NCBI GenBank assembly: GCA_902495545.1
Contig: CABUXM010000056.1
Location: 1-14,359, forward strand
DNA from: an uncultured Collinsella sp.
GTDB taxonomy: Bacteria > Actinomycetota > Coriobacteriia > Coriobacteriales > Coriobacteriaceae
Length of the DNA stretch: 14,359 nucleotides
Reading direction: 5' to 3'
This document shows positions 12,334 through 14,359 of this stretch, piece after piece (the stretch's first letter is position 1; each line of letters begins with the position of its first letter). The notes beneath the pieces are model-generated. The model saw only the letters and a program-made list of their open reading frames with translations. It did no database searches and was not told the origin of the DNA. Made by a program: the position numbers and the translations under genes.

Positions 12334-14359
12334 ATGGCAAAAGTCCGTGTGTCCACCCTGGCCAAAGAGTTCGGCATGACCTCCAAGGAACTGATGGGTC
12401 ATCTCGCCGATATGAAGATTCCCGCTAAGTCCGCTTCCTCCACCCTGGAGGACGCCTACGTTGCCATGGTCCGCAAGCAGCTCGCCTCGGTGATCGAGGC
12501 CCGCGCCCAGGAAGTCGAGGCCGCCAAGCAGGCCGAGGAGCAGGCAGCTGCCGCTGAGGAGGCCGCACGCGCCGCCGAGGCCGAGCGCGAGCGCATCGCT
12601 GCCGAGAAGGCACGCGAGGAGGAGCGCCGCCAGTTTGCCGCAGCCCAGGCTGCCGAGGAGGCTGCCCGTGCCGAGGCTGAGGCCAAGAAGAAGGCCGAGC
12701 AGGAGCGCCTTGCCCGCGAGAAGGAGGAGGCTGCCCGCGAGGCTCAGCGCCGCGCCGTTCCCGCTTCCGACTCCGGTTCGCGCTTCCGTTCGCTGCTCGA
12801 CCAGATCGCCGCACAGGAGACCGTGCTCAAGGAGAAGAAGGACGCCGAGGAGAAGGCCAAGGCCGAGCGCGCCGCCGAGCGCGGTAACCGTCGTGGCGGC
12901 AACAACGACCGCCGCGGTGGCCGTCGTAACGATCGCAACGCTTCCGACAACAACTCCGAGCGCAACGCCTCTGAGAGCCGTCCGCACAGCCATCGCACCA
13001 ACGCCAGCAACAACGTCGCTGCCGGCATGGACTTCCCCAACCCCGATAAGCAGGGCAAGGGCAAGAAGCGCAAGGGCGGTCACAACAACGAAGAGGACCA
13101 CTACAGCCGCATGGCTCGCGAGGCCGAGGAGTACAGCCGCGAGAAGGTGCTCGAGGAGGCTCGTGCTGCCGTCGAGGAGGCCTCTCGCGAGTCCACCGGT
13201 CGCCGCAAGAAGCGCAAGGAGAAGCGCGAACGCGAGGCTGCCAAGGCTCAGGAGGAGCGCAAGATAGAGGAGGCGCTGGCCCAGGGCGTGAACCCCGAGG
13301 ACCTCGACGCCATCAAGGTCTCTCAGGGCGTTACCGTCCAGGAGCTTGCCGAGGCGCTCGACGTTCCGGCCAACGACATCATCAAGCGCCTGTTCCTGCT
13401 GGGTACGCCGCTCACCATGACGCAGTCTATGTCCGACGACCTCGTCGAGCTCGTTGCCGACGACCTGGGTCGCCAGATCAAGATCATCACCCCCGAGGAG
13501 GAGAACACCTTCTCGTTCTACGACGATCCCGCCGACCTTAAGCCGCGCGCCCCGGTCGTCACCGTCATGGGTCACGTCGACCACGGCAAGACGTCGCTGC
13601 TCGACGCCATCCGTCACACCGGCGTTGCTGCCGGCGAGGCGGGCGGCATTACGCAGGCCATCGGCGCTTCGCAGGTCATGATCAACGACCGCAAGATCAC
13701 CTTCATCGATACCCCGGGTCACGCTACCTTTACGGCCATGCGTGCCCGTGGCGCCAAGGTGACCGACATCGTCATCCTGATCGTCGCCGCCGACGACGGC
13801 GTCATGCCCCAGACGGTCGAGTCGATCAACCACGCCAAGGCTGCCGGCGTTCCCATCGTCGTCGCCGTCAACAAGATCGATAAGCCCGGCGCCAACCCCG
13901 ACCGCGTGCGCCAGGAGCTCACCGAGTACGGCATCATCCCCGAGGAGTGGGGCGGACAGAACATGTTCGTCAACATCTCGGCCAAGCAGAAGATCGGTAT
14001 CGACGACCTGCTCGAGACCGTGCTGCTCCAGGCCGACGTGCTCGAGCTCAAGGCCAACCCCGATACGTTCGCATCGGGCAACGTCCTCGAGGCTAAGCTC
14101 GACAAGGGCCGCGGCTCGGTTGCCACCGTGCTCGTGACCCGCGGTACCCTGCGCGTGGGCGACACGCTGGTCGCCGGCCTCACCTATGGCCGCGTCCGTG
14201 CCATGCTCGACCCCAAGGGCAACGCCGTTACCGAGGCCGGTCCCTCCGACGCCGTCGAGATCTTGGGCCTGCAGTCCGTCCCCAACGCCGGCGACGAGTT
14301 CCGCGTATTCGAGGACGAGCGCGAGGCGCGTGCGCTGGCTGACGAGCGTTCGCTCAAGG
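12334..14359 (+). CDS. infB: Translation initiation factor IF-2, N-terminal and G domains (3' truncated by window)
   Basis: IF-2 is the GTPase that places initiator tRNA on the ribosome. 675 residues are visible and the frame is open at the window end. The N-terminal MAKVRVSTLAKEFGMTSKELM is the IF2-N fold. An Ala/Glu/Lys/Arg-rich predicted coiled coil follows (about 53-145), then a low-complexity Arg/Gly/Asn region (about 183-227, with NRRGGNNDRRGGRRN). A second IF2-N-like piece, GVTVQELAEALDVPANDIIKRLFLLG, precedes the GTPase core: GHVDHGKT at 413-420, DTPGH at 459-463, NKID at 513-516. The start of domain 2 (LEAKLDKGRGSVATVLV) is also present. AGGTGA at 12322-12327 supports ATG 12334. It is the third gene of the operon, 91 bases after nusA. 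Confidence 0.97.
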   Translation, partial: MAKVRVSTLAKEFGMTSKELMGHLADMKIPAKSASSTLEDAYVAMVRKQLASVIEARAQEVEAAKQAEEQAAAAEEAARAAEAERERIAAEKAREEERRQFAAAQAAEEAARAEAEAKKKAEQERLAREKEEAAREAQRRAVPASDSGSRFRSLLDQIAAQETVLKEKKDAEEKAKAERAAERGNRRGGNNDRRGGRRNDRNASDNNSERNASESRPHSHRTNASNNVAAGMDFPNPDKQGKGKKRKGGHNNEEDHYSRMAREAEEYSREKVLEEARAAVEEASRESTGRRKKRKEKREREAAKAQEERKIEEALAQGVNPEDLDAIKVSQGVTVQELAEALDVPANDIIKRLFLLGTPLTMTQSMSDDLVELVADDLGRQIKIITPEEENTFSFYDDPADLKPRAPVVTVMGHVDHGKTSLLDAIRHTGVAAGEAGGITQAIGASQVMINDRKITFIDTPGHATFTAMRARGAKVTDIVILIVAADDGVMPQTVESINHAKAAGVPIVVAVNKIDKPGANPDRVRQELTEYGIIPEEWGGQNMFVNISAKQKIGIDDLLETVLLQADVLELKANPDTFASGNVLEAKLDKGRGSVATVLVTRGTLRVGDTLVAGLTYGRVRAMLDPKGNAVTEAGPSDAVEILGLQSVPNAGDEFRVFEDEREARALADERSLK

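Overview
The window (GC-rich, about 60%) reads as chromosome of a Coriobacteriia-type actinobacterium, most like a gut Collinsella. This is inferred from codon use, protein sequence style and gene order, not from a database match. It holds nine protein genes: seven complete plus one cut at each window edge. All are on the + strand except one small regulator at 5241-5585. I see no tRNA, rRNA, CRISPR array or insertion sequence.

Region 1 (1-4041) is a sucrose utilisation locus. It has the C-terminal part of a LacI-family regulator, a sucrose-type PTS IIBC permease (ScrA) and a GH32 sucrose-6-phosphate hydrolase (ScrB). ScrA would import sucrose as sucrose-6-phosphate and ScrB would split it into glucose-6-phosphate and fructose. 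Two tandem 14-bp operators that fit the cre/LacI consensus lie just ahead of scrA. No IIA domain and no fructokinase are present here.

Region 2 (4042-5660) holds a strong terminator, then a divergent Cys/Met-metabolism-type PLP-fold protein that appears to have lost its Schiff-base lysine. A 35-bp perfect inverted repeat overlaps that gene's stop codon. Beyond it, convergent, is a stand-alone ModE-type winged-helix regulator.

Region 3 (5660-10310) is housekeeping. It contains an IMP dehydrogenase (guaB) of the type known from Tritrichomonas foetus, with the same length and the same numbering of key residues. A 373-bp gap follows, packed with palindromes and hairpins, ending in a strikingly structured leader of about 130 nt. 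Then come leuS (leucyl-tRNA synthetase) and its terminator.

Region 4 (10310-14359) is the rimP-nusA-infB transcription/translation operon. It has a clear promoter followed at once by a U-tract terminator hairpin before rimP, i.e. a candidate attenuator. NusA carries an unusual C-terminal Cys/His zinc-finger-like tail. ylxR, usually found between nusA and infB in Gram-positives, is absent. infB runs off the end of the window.

The observations most worth following are the leuS leader, the putative NusA-feedback attenuator, the NusA zinc-finger tail, the degenerate PLP protein and the 35-bp palindrome.
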